DNA of 9,635 bases from assembly GCA_013816105.1 (NCBI GenBank), contig JACDEY010000001.1, positions 3,422-13,056 on the forward strand. Reading direction: 5' to 3'. Under the pieces are notes generated by a model, which was not told where the DNA came from, did no database searches, and was given only the letters and a program-made list of their open reading frames with translations. This DNA comes from Actinomycetota bacterium. Its GTDB lineage: Bacteria; Actinomycetota; UBA4738. Position numbers and translations under genes: made by a program. Of this stretch, positions 1 to 8,043 are shown one piece after another. The stretch's first letter is position 1; each line of letters begins with the position of its first letter.

Positions 1-825
1 GGCCTGCCGCGCATCGTGCGCGACCCGGGTCAGAACCTTGATGAGATCCTCCGCGTTCTCGGTCGCGGCCTTCATCGCCCGGCGGCGGGCCGCGTTCTCC
101 GAGGCCGCCGACTCCAACATGGCGGCATAGATCTTCGTGGTCACGTACTGCGGTAGGAGGTAGTTCAGGATCTCGGCCGGCTCGGGCTCGAAGATGTACT
201 CCGCGGAGGGCTCCCCACTCCGGGACCCGGCCACCTCCTCCGGCGCCACGGGAAGGAAGCGCTGCGACGTGGCCCGCAGGGTGAAGGCCGAGCGGAAGTC
301 CGTGTAGGTCGTGTGCAGCTCGTCTATCTCTCCGCTTGCGAAAGCCTTGATGATCGCGGCCCCGATCTCCTCCGCCGCGCTGTACGGTGGGACCTCGCTC
401 ACGCCGGTCCATGCCCGCTCGACCGGGATCTGCCGGAAGCGGAAGTACGACTGCGCCTTTCGCCCCACGGTGAACACTGCGGTCTGGAGCCCTCGCTTGC
501 GGATCGCATTCATGTCCCGCTCCGCGCGGCGCAGGGCGTTGGTGTTGTAGGCGCCGGCCAGCCCACGGTCCGAGGTGATCACCAGCACGGCGGCGCGCTT
601 CGGATCGGGACGCTCCTCCAGGAGTGGATGAACGAGCCCGCCCGTCTGCCGGGCCACGTCCTCCATCGCCTCGGTGAGCCTCTGAGCGTACGGTCGCGCG
701 GCCTCGACCCGCTGCTGAGCCCGGAGGATGCGCGAGGTCGCGATGAGCTCCATCGCCCGGGTGATCTTCATGGTCGACTGGACCGAGCGGATCCGCCGGC
801 GGACGACGCGGAGCTTTGCGCCCAC
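1..825 (-). CDS. atpG: ATP synthase F1 gamma subunit (3' end cut by window edge)
   Basis: This gene encodes the central rotor shaft of F1, which couples c-ring rotation to catalysis in the alpha/beta ring. My own translation in this frame gives 275 residues without a stop up to base 1. It starts MGAKLRVVRRRIRSVQSTMK, followed by ITRAMELIATSRI, the classic gamma N-terminal helix. TSDRGLAGAYN lies at about residues 84-94. The C-terminal helix contains ENAARRRAMKAATENAEDLI at about 243-262, and the fragment ends in DARQA. The family normally continues with roughly 13-15 residues (I-T-x-E-I-x-E-I-V-G-G type), so only the very end is missing. The start is GTG at 825-823, six bases after the atpA TAG, with AGGGG overlapping that stop as ribosome binding site. 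No frameshift or missing key segment was seen. Identification is essentially certain. It is expected to be followed by atpD and atpC outside the window. Confidence 0.97.
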   Translation of the reverse strand, partial: MGAKLRVVRRRIRSVQSTMKITRAMELIATSRILRAQQRVEAARPYAQRLTEAMEDVARQTGGLVHPLLEERPDPKRAAVLVITSDRGLAGAYNTNALRRAERDMNAIRKRGLQTAVFTVGRKAQSYFRFRQIPVERAWTGVSEVPPYSAAEEIGAAIIKAFASGEIDELHTTYTDFRSAFTLRATSQRFLPVAPEEVAGSRSGEPSAEYIFEPEPAEILNYLLPQYVTTKIYAAMLESAASENAARRRAMKAATENAEDLIKVLTRVAHDARQA

Positions 826-831
826 GCGCCC

Positions 832-2637
832 CTACCCGGGCGGCGGGACGTCGGAGTCGCCGGCCGCCCCCTCGCGCTTCACGAACCCCTCCTCGCGCTC
901 CACCTGCGAGGGCTCCTGGAACCCCTCGGTCTGGGGCTCATCTCCACGGCCGACCCGGCCGGCCCGCCACTCAGCCTCCTCCTCCGCTTCCTCGGCCTCC
1001 TCCTTCTCGGCCGAGGACATCCGGTCCCACCCGACGTCGGGGCGAACCTCGTCGGGGGGGGTTCCCTTGGCCAGACCGGACTCGCCGCCCGACTCGGGAG
1101 CGGACGACTTGAAGGTGCCGGAGAACTCCTTGAGGGCCTCCTTCAGCGCCTTCTCGATCTCCTCTGGCAGGTCTCCCTTGCTCCGGATGTGCTCGCCGAC
1201 CTCCGGGTGGCGGGCCTCCATGAACTGCAGGAAGCCGGATTCGAACCGCTTGGCGTCCTCGACCGGGAAGGAGTCGAGGTGGCCGCCGGTGACGGCGTAG
1301 ATCGACATCACCTGCTGCTCGACGGGCATGGGCCGGAACTGCGGTTGCTTCAGGACCTCGACCACGCGGGCCCCCCGGGCGAGCTGGGCCTGGGAGGCCT
1401 TGTCGAGCTCAGACCCGAATCCGGCGAAGGCCTCCAGCTCCCGGTACTGCGCCAGGTCGAGGCGAAGGCGGCCGGCCACCTGCTTCATCGCCTTGATCTG
1501 CGCGTTGCCGCCGACGCGGGACACCGAGATGCCCACGTTCATCGCCGGGCGGACCCCCGAGTAGAACAGGTCGGTCTCCAGGTAGATCTGGCCGTCGGTG
1601 ATCGAGATGACGTTGGTGGGGATGTAGGCGGAGACGTCGCCCCCCTTGGTCTCGACGAACGGGAGGGCGGTGAGGGATCCGCCACCCAGCTCGTCGGAGA
1701 GCTTGGCGGCGCGCTCGAGCAGTCGGGAATGCAGGTAGAAGACGTCGCCGGGGAAGGCCTCGCGGCCGGGCGGGCGGCGAAGGAGGAGCGACAGCGTTCT
1801 GTACGCGGTCGCCTGCTTCGAGAGGTCGTCGTAGACGATTAGCGCGTGCTCGCCCTCGTACATCCAGTGTGCGCCCATGGCGGCGCCGGCGTACGGAGCG
1901 ATGTACTGGAAGGGCGCCGGGTCGGAGGCCCCCGCGTTGACGACCACCGTGTACTCGAGCGCTCCGTTGTCCGCCAGCGCCTGGACGACCTCGGCCACCG
2001 TGGAGGACTTCTGCCCGACGGCGACGTAGATGCACTTCACCTGGCGATCGGTTCCCCAGAGCGAACGCTGGTTGATGATCGCGTCGATGGCGATCGCTGT
2101 CTTTCCCGTCTGCCGGTCCCCGATGATCAGCTCCCGCTGGCCCCGACCGATCGCCGTCATGGAGTCGATGGCCTTGATGCCCGTGTAGAGGGGCTCCTTC
2201 ACGGGCTGGCGCTGCACGACGGAGGGAGCCTGGACCTCGAGCACCCGCGTCTCGTCGTACGGGATGGCGCCCTTGCCGTCCACGGGCTCGCCCAGCGCGT
2301 TGACCACGCGCCCGAGCAGGCCGTCCCCGACGGGAACCGAGAGGATGCGCCCGGTCCGCTTGACGGGGTCCCCCTCCTCGATGTGCGACGCCTCACCGAG
2401 GATCACGGCGCCGATCTCCTCCTCCTCCAGGTTCAACGCGAGGCCGAGCACCCCGCCGGGAAACTCCAGGAGCTCGTTCGCCATGGTCTGGGGAAGCCCC
2501 GAGACGCGGGCGATGCCGTCACCGGCGATTAGCACGCGGCCGACCTCTTCACGCTCCATCGAGGGCTCGTAGCCCTCGACGTACTTGCGGAGCGCCGCGG
2601 CGATCTCCTCCGATGAGATGGTCAAGTCTTGCGCCAT
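832..2637 (-). CDS. atpA: ATP synthase F1 alpha subunit with long charged C-terminal tail
   Basis: This is the non-catalytic nucleotide-binding subunit of the F1 hexamer. At 601 residues it is longer than the usual 500-550. The beta-barrel N-terminal domain covers roughly residues 28-95. The Walker A motif GDRQTGKT is at 173-180, the Walker B strand LIVYDD at 266-271, [14 protein letters not shown] at 287-300, [10 protein letters not shown] at 344-353, and the arginine finger is R374 in SVSRVGG. The C-terminal helical domain ends near residue 511. Beyond it lie about 90 residues (512-601) with no counterpart in E. coli alpha, rich in Glu, Gly and Pro and including an acidic stretch at 542-557. 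The start chosen is the ATG at 2637 ([12 protein letters not shown]), 28 nt after atpH. GGGGGG and GGA purine runs precede it, and N-terminal homology begins here. An in-frame extension to 2739 would run back into atpH and looks non-coding. In mycobacteria a shorter alpha C-terminal extension limits ATP hydrolysis. A similar role here is only a guess. Confidence 0.98.
   Translation of the reverse strand: MAQDLTISSEEIAAALRKYVEGYEPSMEREEVGRVLIAGDGIARVSGLPQTMANELLEFPGGVLGLALNLEEEEIGAVILGEASHIEEGDPVKRTGRILSVPVGDGLLGRVVNALGEPVDGKGAIPYDETRVLEVQAPSVVQRQPVKEPLYTGIKAIDSMTAIGRGQRELIIGDRQTGKTAIAIDAIINQRSLWGTDRQVKCIYVAVGQKSSTVAEVVQALADNGALEYTVVVNAGASDPAPFQYIAPYAGAAMGAHWMYEGEHALIVYDDLSKQATAYRTLSLLLRRPPGREAFPGDVFYLHSRLLERAAKLSDELGGGSLTALPFVETKGGDVSAYIPTNVISITDGQIYLETDLFYSGVRPAMNVGISVSRVGGNAQIKAMKQVAGRLRLDLAQYRELEAFAGFGSELDKASQAQLARGARVVEVLKQPQFRPMPVEQQVMSIYAVTGGHLDSFPVEDAKRFESGFLQFMEARHPEVGEHIRSKGDLPEEIEKALKEALKEFSGTFKSSAPESGGESGLAKGTPPDEVRPDVGWDRMSSAEKEEAEEAEEEAEWRAGRVGRGDEPQTEGFQEPSQVEREEGFVKREGAAGDSDVPPPG
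1054..1061 (-). repeat. C8 homopolymer in atpA at the start of the C-terminal tail
   Basis: The coding strand carries eight consecutive C residues spanning codons Thr526-Pro527-Pro528 of atpA. As written, the frame stays open and gives the acidic tail that stops at 832-834. One C fewer would give an Arg-rich tail stopping at the TGA at 881-879. One C more would give a Gly/Arg-rich tail stopping at the TGA at 973-971. The written frame has the most natural codon use and ends neatly before atpG, so it is probably the true one. The tract is still a plausible site of slippage or of an assembly error. Confidence 0.8.
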
Positions 2638-2665
2638 CGTTCCGATCCCCCCTCTGGCCCGAGGC

Positions 2666-3211
2666 CTAGCGAGCCCTGACGAGCCGCTCTCGGGCCAGCT
2701 CCAGTTTCCGCCTGATGGTGCCGTCGAAGACCTCGTCACCCACGCGAGCGATCACACCGCCGAGGACGCTCGGGTCCACGAGCACCTTGAGGTCGACTTC
2801 CTTGCCTGTCGCCCGGTTCAACGCCTCCGCCAGACGCTCGCGCTGCCCCGGGCTGAGCGGTACGGCGGTGCGAACCTCGGCGACGGCGGTTCGGCGACGT
2901 TCGCTCGCGAGCTCGACCAGAGCGTCGATGATCTTGGGGAGGTCCTTCGCGCGGCCCTGCTCCACCAGAAAGCCCAGCAGCCCGACCGTGTGGGGGCTCG
3001 CCTTGCTACCCAGCAACTCCGCCACCACCGACTTCTTGCGCTCGGGCGGCAGCGCCGGATCCGTGAGGGCGTCGCGGAGCCGGGAGTTCGCCTCGACGGT
3101 ACGGGCGAACCGGAAGAGCTCGTCCTCGACGTCGTCGAGGCTGCCCTCGGCCTCCGCAACGGAGAAGATGGCGCGGGCGTACCCCTGGACCAGGCGATCC
3201 CTGTCCGCCAC
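2666..3211 (-). CDS. atpH: ATP synthase F1 delta subunit
   Basis: This is the peripheral-stalk subunit that ties the b subunits to the top of the F1 alpha/beta hexamer. The protein has 181 residues, the normal length for a stand-alone delta. The N-terminal helical bundle begins [17 protein letters not shown] (about 7-23). The C-terminal signature [20 protein letters not shown] (144-163) is followed by [14 protein letters not shown] (164-177), which is diagnostic for OSCP/delta. The start is GTG at 3211-3209, directly abutting the atpF stop codon TAG at 3214-3212, with GGAGGGG just upstream. Translation is therefore very likely coupled to atpF. Unlike mycobacteria and some relatives, delta is not fused to a b-type subunit here. 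The gene ends 28 nt before the atpA start. Nothing is odd about its composition or length. Confidence 0.97.
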   Translation of the reverse strand: MADRDRLVQGYARAIFSVAEAEGSLDDVEDELFRFARTVEANSRLRDALTDPALPPERKKSVVAELLGSKASPHTVGLLGFLVEQGRAKDLPKIIDALVELASERRRTAVAEVRTAVPLSPGQRERLAEALNRATGKEVDLKVLVDPSVLGGVIARVGDEVFDGTIRRKLELARERLVRAR

Positions 3212-3850
3212 CTACCCCTCCGGAGTCCCGGAGCCGCGAGTGGGCTCCTCGCCCCCGTCGCCGGCCGAGCCCTGGCCGCTGCCTCTCCCATCGCCGGACG
3301 GCCCCAGCGTGGCGAGCTCCTCTATGTAGTCGTCGACGATCCGCGAGTGGCGTTCGCGGTCGAGCGACTCCCCGACCACCCGCCCGGCAAGGGCCAGCGA
3401 GAGCTCGCCGACCTGCCCCTTCAACTCCTGGAACACCCGGTCGCGCTCCGCCCGGATCTCCTCCTGGGCGCGGGCGAGGACCGCCTGGTTCTCCTGTTCG
3501 GCCTTCGCCGCCATGTCGCGGCGCATCGATTCGGCGGTCTGGCGGGCCTCCTCGATGATGCGGTTGCCCTCGTCGCGGGCGCCGGCGAGCTGGCTCCGAT
3601 ACTCGGCGAGCTCCTGGTCGGCCTGCCGGCGAGCCTGCTCGGCCCGCTCCATCTCCCCCTGGATCTTCTCGCGCCGGGCCTCCAGGGTCTGGTTCAGCCT
3701 CGGCATCACGAACTTCAGCATGAAGAAGAAGAGGACGGCAAAGGCGATGGCGCCCCAGACGAGCTCCTGGATCGCAGGGAGGAGGTCGCTGGGGTCGTTC
3801 TCCTCAGCCTCCTGGGCGATCAGGACGATCGTGGAGATCAGGGTGACCAC
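3212..3850 (-). CDS. atpF: ATP synthase Fo b subunit
   Basis: This is the membrane-anchored peripheral stalk of the Fo sector, which acts as a dimer holding F1 against rotation. The protein has 212 residues. A short hydrophobic N-terminus (1-12) precedes one transmembrane helix at about 30-48 (WGAIAFAVLFFFMLKFVMP). A long charged coiled coil follows, from about 52 to 150 (RLNQTLEARREKI, EMERAEQARRQADQEL and so on). The delta-contact region ends with SLALAGRVVGESLDRERHSR (151-170) and IVDDYIEELATL (171-182). The last 30 residues (183-212) are a Gly/Ser/Glu/Pro low-complexity tail that b subunits usually lack. The start is GTG at 3850-3848, with GGAGGGG at 3860-3854 that includes the last base of the atpE stop; the intergenic gap is 9 nt. 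It is followed without a gap by atpH. Confidence 0.96.
   Translation of the reverse strand: MVTLISTIVLIAQEAEENDPSDLLPAIQELVWGAIAFAVLFFFMLKFVMPRLNQTLEARREKIQGEMERAEQARRQADQELAEYRSQLAGARDEGNRIIEEARQTAESMRRDMAAKAEQENQAVLARAQEEIRAERDRVFQELKGQVGELSLALAGRVVGESLDRERHSRIVDDYIEELATLGPSGDGRGSGQGSAGDGGEEPTRGSGTPEG
3215..3221 (-). promoter_or_regulatory. Ribosome binding site of atpH (GGAGGGG-TAG-GTG)
   Basis: GGAGGGG lies in the last codons of atpF, followed directly by the atpF stop TAG and the atpH GTG start. The core GGAGG is five bases from the start. This placement means the ribosome terminating on atpF sits on the atpH initiation site, a typical arrangement for coupled translation. Confidence 0.8.
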
Positions 3851-3853
3851 CGT

Positions 3854-3859
3854 CCCCTC

Positions 3860-3860
<1 letters not shown>
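3854..3860 (-). promoter_or_regulatory. Ribosome binding site of atpF (GGAGGGG)
   Basis: The coding strand reads GGAGGGG, then ACG, then the GTG start. The GGAGG core is five bases from the start codon, and its first G is the last base of the atpE stop. This supports the GTG at 3850-3848 over any internal start. The same GGAGGGG-NNN-GTG arrangement occurs at atpH. Confidence 0.8.
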
Positions 3861-4952
<1,092 letters not shown>

Positions 4953-4956
<4 letters not shown>

Positions 4957-5381
4957 GGGCTCACCTGCTCCCGGGGAGAAGCGATCTGGAGCTCGGCGCC
5001 GAGACCACCGGCCAATAGCCTCATCTCGTAGGCAAGCAGAAGGGCGGTCGCCGGCACGACGGCGAGGAGGAACGCGAGCGGCGAGAAGAAGGCGAACCGA
5101 TCCAGCAGGAAGAGCAGGCCCACTATGGCCGCCATTCGTATGACGAACCCACCCAGGGCGACCGCGTATAGCGCCTGAAGGGAGATGCGGGCCGCTCGCG
5201 CCAGGGAGAGCGCGTTCACGGCGGCGTTGGCGAAGACCACGGCGATGCCGAGCGCCGCCGACCAGCCGGAGTCCCATCCCCCCGCCGCCGCTCCGCCGAT
5301 GAAAGAGACCGCAAGGGCCGGGGCCGCGAATGGTGCGACACGGCGGAGGATCTCCCGCTCGGGATCAGCGTTTCTCGTCAT
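4953..5381 (-). CDS. atpI: AtpI-type membrane protein (ATP synthase subunit I family)
   Basis: This is a small, poorly conserved protein encoded at the head of many atp operons. Family members assist c-ring assembly and/or Mg2+ handling together with AtpZ. The 142-residue protein has four hydrophobic segments at about 16-34, 41-60, 69-93 and 100-121, a short charged N-terminus, and a hydrophilic C-terminus (about 123-142). This is the architecture expected for ATP_synt_I proteins. The start is the ATG at 5381-5379, which overlaps the end of the preceding small gene by 17 nt. Its Shine-Dalgarno sequence is weak, suggesting translation coupled to that gene. Its stop TGA overlaps the atpB GTG start. 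Sequence alone gives no strong motif; the identification rests on topology and position between the AtpZ-like gene and atpB. Confidence 0.82.
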
Positions 5382-5595
5382 GCTCTCGGCCGTACCTCAG
5401 GTAGACCAGGTAAATGCCGGCGCCCGCGCCCACCACCGCTCCAACGGCGGTGAAGGCGCCCTCGATTCCCATCCAACGATCTATCAGGTATCCGATCCCG
5501 CCCCATACCAGCACGGCGCTCAGCATGTAGACGCTGATCGCGAAGCCGGTGGACAACCCGGTCATGGAGGTCCCCGGATCCGGTCGGCGAGCCAT
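5365..5595 (-). CDS. atpZ: AtpZ-like small membrane protein (AtpZ/AtpI family)
   Basis: The 76-residue protein has two transmembrane helices, at about 16-36 and 46-65. The first ends in GYLIDRWMG (35-43), and the second contains a Gly-rich GAVVGAGAGIYLVYLRYG stretch (52-69). This matches the ATPase_gene1/AtpZ pattern (a G-Y-x-x-D-x-x-x-G hairpin, then a small-residue helix and YxxR). In characterised bacteria AtpZ and AtpI form a complex linked to divalent-cation transport and c-ring assembly. The ATG at 5595 has no clear Shine-Dalgarno sequence. A second in-frame ATG at 5565-5563 (MTGLSTGF, 66 residues) has GGGGA five bases upstream and may be the true start. The gene overlaps atpI by 17 nt. 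It is separated from the upstream phosphatase gene by 43 nt, the largest gap in the window. Confidence 0.8.
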   Translation of the reverse strand: MARRPDPGTSMTGLSTGFAISVYMLSAVLVWGGIGYLIDRWMGIEGAFTAVGAVVGAGAGIYLVYLRYGREHDEKR

Positions 5596-5638
5596 GGAGG
5601 CGCGTGAGTCTAACAGCCGCCCGGGCGATTCGATCCCA

Positions 5639-6853
5639 TCACAGGACGTCCATGATCAACATGGTCGCGTCGTCGGCCAGGTCCGCCGCCCGATGCTCCC
5701 GAACGCTCGCGATGATGTTCCGGGCCGCCTCCCGGGGCGAGAGCTTTCGTGTCTCTCGCAGGCAGCGGGCCAGGCGAGCCTCCGAGAAGAGATCGCCACC
5801 GTCCGGGCGCGCCTCCACGACCCCATCGCTGAAGAGCGTCAACCGATCCCCCGACGCGAGCTCCAGCGGCTGGATCCGGTAGCCGCCCTTGAACGGCACC
5901 CCGAAGGGAAGGTCGATCTCCGGCCGCAGCTGCCGTGGCCTGCCGCCCTTGCGGTGAAGGAACGGAGCGGGATGCCCCGCGTTGACGAGACGGGACCGGC
6001 CGGGGTCGCCCAGGTCGATCGCCACGAGCTGGCCGGTGACGAACCCCTCCTTTCCGAATGTCCCGACCAGTGTGTCGTGGATGAACGCCGCCTGACCACC
6101 CAGATCTCGACCGTTCCGCCGCGCGTTGCGGTGGGCCGCCACCGCCAGGTCGGAGAGACGCGCGGCCGTGATCCCATGGCCCATGGCGTCGAAGACCCCC
6201 GCCACGAGCTCCTCTCGACCGCACGAGTACTCGAAGAGGTCCCCGGCGATCTCGTACGCGGGCTCGAGGGCTCCGGCCAGGGAGATGCGGTCCGTCTTGA
6301 AGGCCGCCAGGGGAAGGCTGACCCACTGGACCTCCGCGGCCAGGTTCATGTCCTGCCTGCGGCGAGCCACCTGGAACTCGTCGCACCAGCGGTCCCCCAC
6401 CACCACGACGTATCCGAGCAGCAGCCCGGCGGAGGCGACGACGGCTTCCGCCCACTCCTCGGGTGGCGCGTCGAAGACGACCTCGAGCACCCCCAGGCGC
6501 TCAGACCTGGCCATCACTGGGGTGAGGATCGCGGGCAGGAGGTCCACCTCGGCGCGTTCCGTGCCGCCCGAGCGGTACACCTTGCCGTGGATCGACCCCT
6601 CGATGTCCATCCGGTGCGTCCTGGACGTGAGCGCGGCGCCGGCTGCGTCCCACACGACCAGGCTCCGCTCCTCCACGTCGCAGAAGGACATGCGGACGCC
6701 AACGGCGCCGCACACCACCGACAGGGCTTCGAGCACGATGGGCAGGACCCGCGCCGGGTCGGCCTCGTTCAGGTCCGCGAGCATCCGCGCGACCGGAGCC
6801 GGCAGTGGAGAGGCGAGCTGGGGGGCGAGCGTTCGACGGGAAGCGTCCACCAT
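5639..6853 (-). CDS. GAF-like domain plus SpoIIE/RsbU-type PP2C serine phosphatase
   Basis: This is a 404-residue protein of the PP2C phosphatase class that usually dephosphorylates STAS-domain anti-anti-sigma factors in partner-switching circuits. Residues about 25-150 look GAF-like: SVVCGAVGVRMSFCDV, a central strand-rich segment, and RLGVLEVVFDAP at 119-130. A short linker containing AAEVQWVSLP (172-181) precedes the catalytic domain at about 188-403. The metal-binding and catalytic motifs are all present: EIAGDLFEY with Asp205, GVFDAMGHG with Asp222, NAGHPAPF at 291-298, LFSDGVVEA with Asp343, and ADDATMLI with Asp394/Asp395. It should therefore be active. No transmembrane segment or kinase domain is seen. 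The ATG start at 6853 has only a weak upstream purine run and lies 34 nt after the wecA-like gene. No partner STAS or anti-sigma gene is in the window, so the substrate is unknown. Its codon bias matches its neighbours. Confidence 0.92.
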   Translation of the reverse strand: MVDASRRTLAPQLASPLPAPVARMLADLNEADPARVLPIVLEALSVVCGAVGVRMSFCDVEERSLVVWDAAGAALTSRTHRMDIEGSIHGKVYRSGGTERAEVDLLPAILTPVMARSERLGVLEVVFDAPPEEWAEAVVASAGLLLGYVVVVGDRWCDEFQVARRRQDMNLAAEVQWVSLPLAAFKTDRISLAGALEPAYEIAGDLFEYSCGREELVAGVFDAMGHGITAARLSDLAVAAHRNARRNGRDLGGQAAFIHDTLVGTFGKEGFVTGQLVAIDLGDPGRSRLVNAGHPAPFLHRKGGRPRQLRPEIDLPFGVPFKGGYRIQPLELASGDRLTLFSDGVVEARPDGGDLFSEARLARCLRETRKLSPREAARNIIASVREHRAADLADDATMLIMDVL

Positions 6854-6887
6854 GGCTCGAAACTTACCCCATCCGGGCGGGGCGCCG

Positions 6888-8036
6888 TCAGACCGGCTTC
6901 GTTCCGACGGGCGCCTCCACGGCGGGCTCGGCGCCCTTCGCGACCCGGCGCGCCCGGCGGAGCTCGCGGATCCGCCTGGGAACGAAGGTGGCGGCGATCA
7001 GTACGAGTGAGCCTCCGGCGATCGAGCCCACGAGGGCCCGGCCGTTGATGAACGTGATGGCCAGCGCCGAGCCCGACAGGAGCACGCTCCAGAAGTACAT
7101 GAGGATCACCGCGTGACGGTGTGTATGTCCCAGCTCCCGAAGCTGATGGTGGATGTGCTCCTTGTCCGCGACGAAGATCCCGCGCCTCCGGCGAAGCCGA
7201 CGGTAGATCGCAAGGCCGACGTCCACGAGGGGGACCGCCAGCACCAGCACGGGGATCAGCACCGGTATCGAGAGAGCCGCTATGTCCCCTCCTGAAGGCT
7301 GGATCGTCCGGCCCACCCCGGAGATGGTCGCGGCGGCGAGCAGTAGGCCGAGGAGCATGCTGCCCGAGTCCCCCATGAAGATCCTGGCCGGATAGAAGTT
7401 GTAGGGGAGGAAACCGACGGCGACACCCGCGGCGACGGCGCAGAGAAGGGCAGCCGAGGGGACCGGCTCGCCGAAGTTCGTGGGCCCCACGAAGACGTAA
7501 ACGAAGAAGGCCGCGGCCGCGATCGCGACGATACCTGCGGCGAGCCCGTCCAGACCGTCGATCAGGTTGACCGCATTGACCATCAGCAGCACCCAGAGGA
7601 CGGTGAGCGGCACGGCCAGATCGCCCAGCAGGATCACGCCCTGCGTGGGAAACCAGAAGAACAGCAACTGCACTCCGCCGAGGATCAGTAGTCCCGCGGC
7701 GAGGATCTGTCCGGCCACCTTCGCCGGAGCCGAGATCGCCCGCAGGTCGTCGATCAGCCCGACGGCGGTGAGAACCACCGCGGCGAGGGCCACTCCCTGA
7801 AGCTCGGAGGACTGGAAGACCGGTCGAAAGGTGGGATCGAGGTAGGCCACCCCCATTCCCGCGAGCACCCCTATCAGGAGCCCGATGCCACCCAGCGTGG
7901 GCGTCGGCTTCGGGTGGATCTTCCGATCGCTCGGCTCATCGATCGCCCCGAGCCTCCGGGCGAGCAGGCGGACCAGCGGCGTGACGGCGAGCACCGTCCC
8001 GGCCGACGCGAGAAAGACGGCGAGGTAGCGCCCCAT
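6888..8036 (-). CDS. wecA: WecA/TagO-type undecaprenyl-phosphate N-acetylhexosamine-1-phosphate transferase
   Basis: This is a polytopic membrane enzyme of the MraY/WecA (GT4-type) superfamily. It transfers a sugar-1-phosphate, probably GlcNAc-1-P from UDP-GlcNAc, to polyprenyl phosphate and so primes a cell-wall glycan. The 382-residue protein has about ten or eleven hydrophobic segments. Motifs in order are DRKIHPKPTPTLGG (37-50), the Asp-Asp pair in GLIDDLRAI (93-101), the catalytic loop NLIDGLDGLAAG (157-168), NFYPARIFMGDSGS (213-226), and HIHHQLRELGHTHRHA (294-309). The HIHH motif favours WecA/TagO over MraY. The mycobacterial homologue, also upstream of atpB, starts the arabinogalactan linker. 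The C-terminus (about 355-382) is Arg-rich, then hydrophilic. The ATG start at 8036 follows the glyA stop after 7 nt and lacks a good Shine-Dalgarno sequence, suggesting coupled translation. The exact sugar donor is inferred. Confidence 0.93.
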   Translation of the reverse strand: MGRYLAVFLASAGTVLAVTPLVRLLARRLGAIDEPSDRKIHPKPTPTLGGIGLLIGVLAGMGVAYLDPTFRPVFQSSELQGVALAAVVLTAVGLIDDLRAISAPAKVAGQILAAGLLILGGVQLLFFWFPTQGVILLGDLAVPLTVLWVLLMVNAVNLIDGLDGLAAGIVAIAAAAFFVYVFVGPTNFGEPVPSAALLCAVAAGVAVGFLPYNFYPARIFMGDSGSMLLGLLLAAATISGVGRTIQPSGGDIAALSIPVLIPVLVLAVPLVDVGLAIYRRLRRRRGIFVADKEHIHHQLRELGHTHRHAVILMYFWSVLLSGSALAITFINGRALVGSIAGGSLVLIAATFVPRRIRELRRARRVAKGAEPAVEAPVGTKPV

Positions 8037-8043
8037 CGCCGGG

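Noticed and set aside
313..1842. 509-residue plus-strand open frame
   Set aside because: It lies antisense to atpG and atpA, is rich in Arg/Leu/Gly/His with no recognisable motif, and is explained by the G/C third-position bias of the true genes.
2637..2739. N-terminal extension of AtpA by 34 residues
   Set aside because: It overlaps the 3' end of atpH, has no alpha-family similarity, and the ATG at 2637 fits the family N-terminus.
2666..3850. Possible b-delta fusion as in mycobacteria
   Set aside because: A TAG stop at 3212-3214 cleanly separates atpF from a GTG-started atpH with its own Shine-Dalgarno sequence.
5618..5627. Perfect 10-bp palindrome CGCCCGGGCG between the phosphatase and AtpZ-like genes
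   Set aside because: There is no loop or following T-run for a terminator. Such GC palindromes are expected by chance at this base composition. An operator role cannot be supported.
6854..6887. Possible CCCC/GGGG hairpin in the gap between the wecA-like and phosphatase genes
   Set aside because: It has only four pairs with an eight-base loop and no U-tract, too weak to call a terminator.
5549..7048. 499-residue plus-strand open frame
   Set aside because: It is antisense to the PP2C phosphatase and its flanks. The minus-strand protein has all catalytic motifs, while this one has none.
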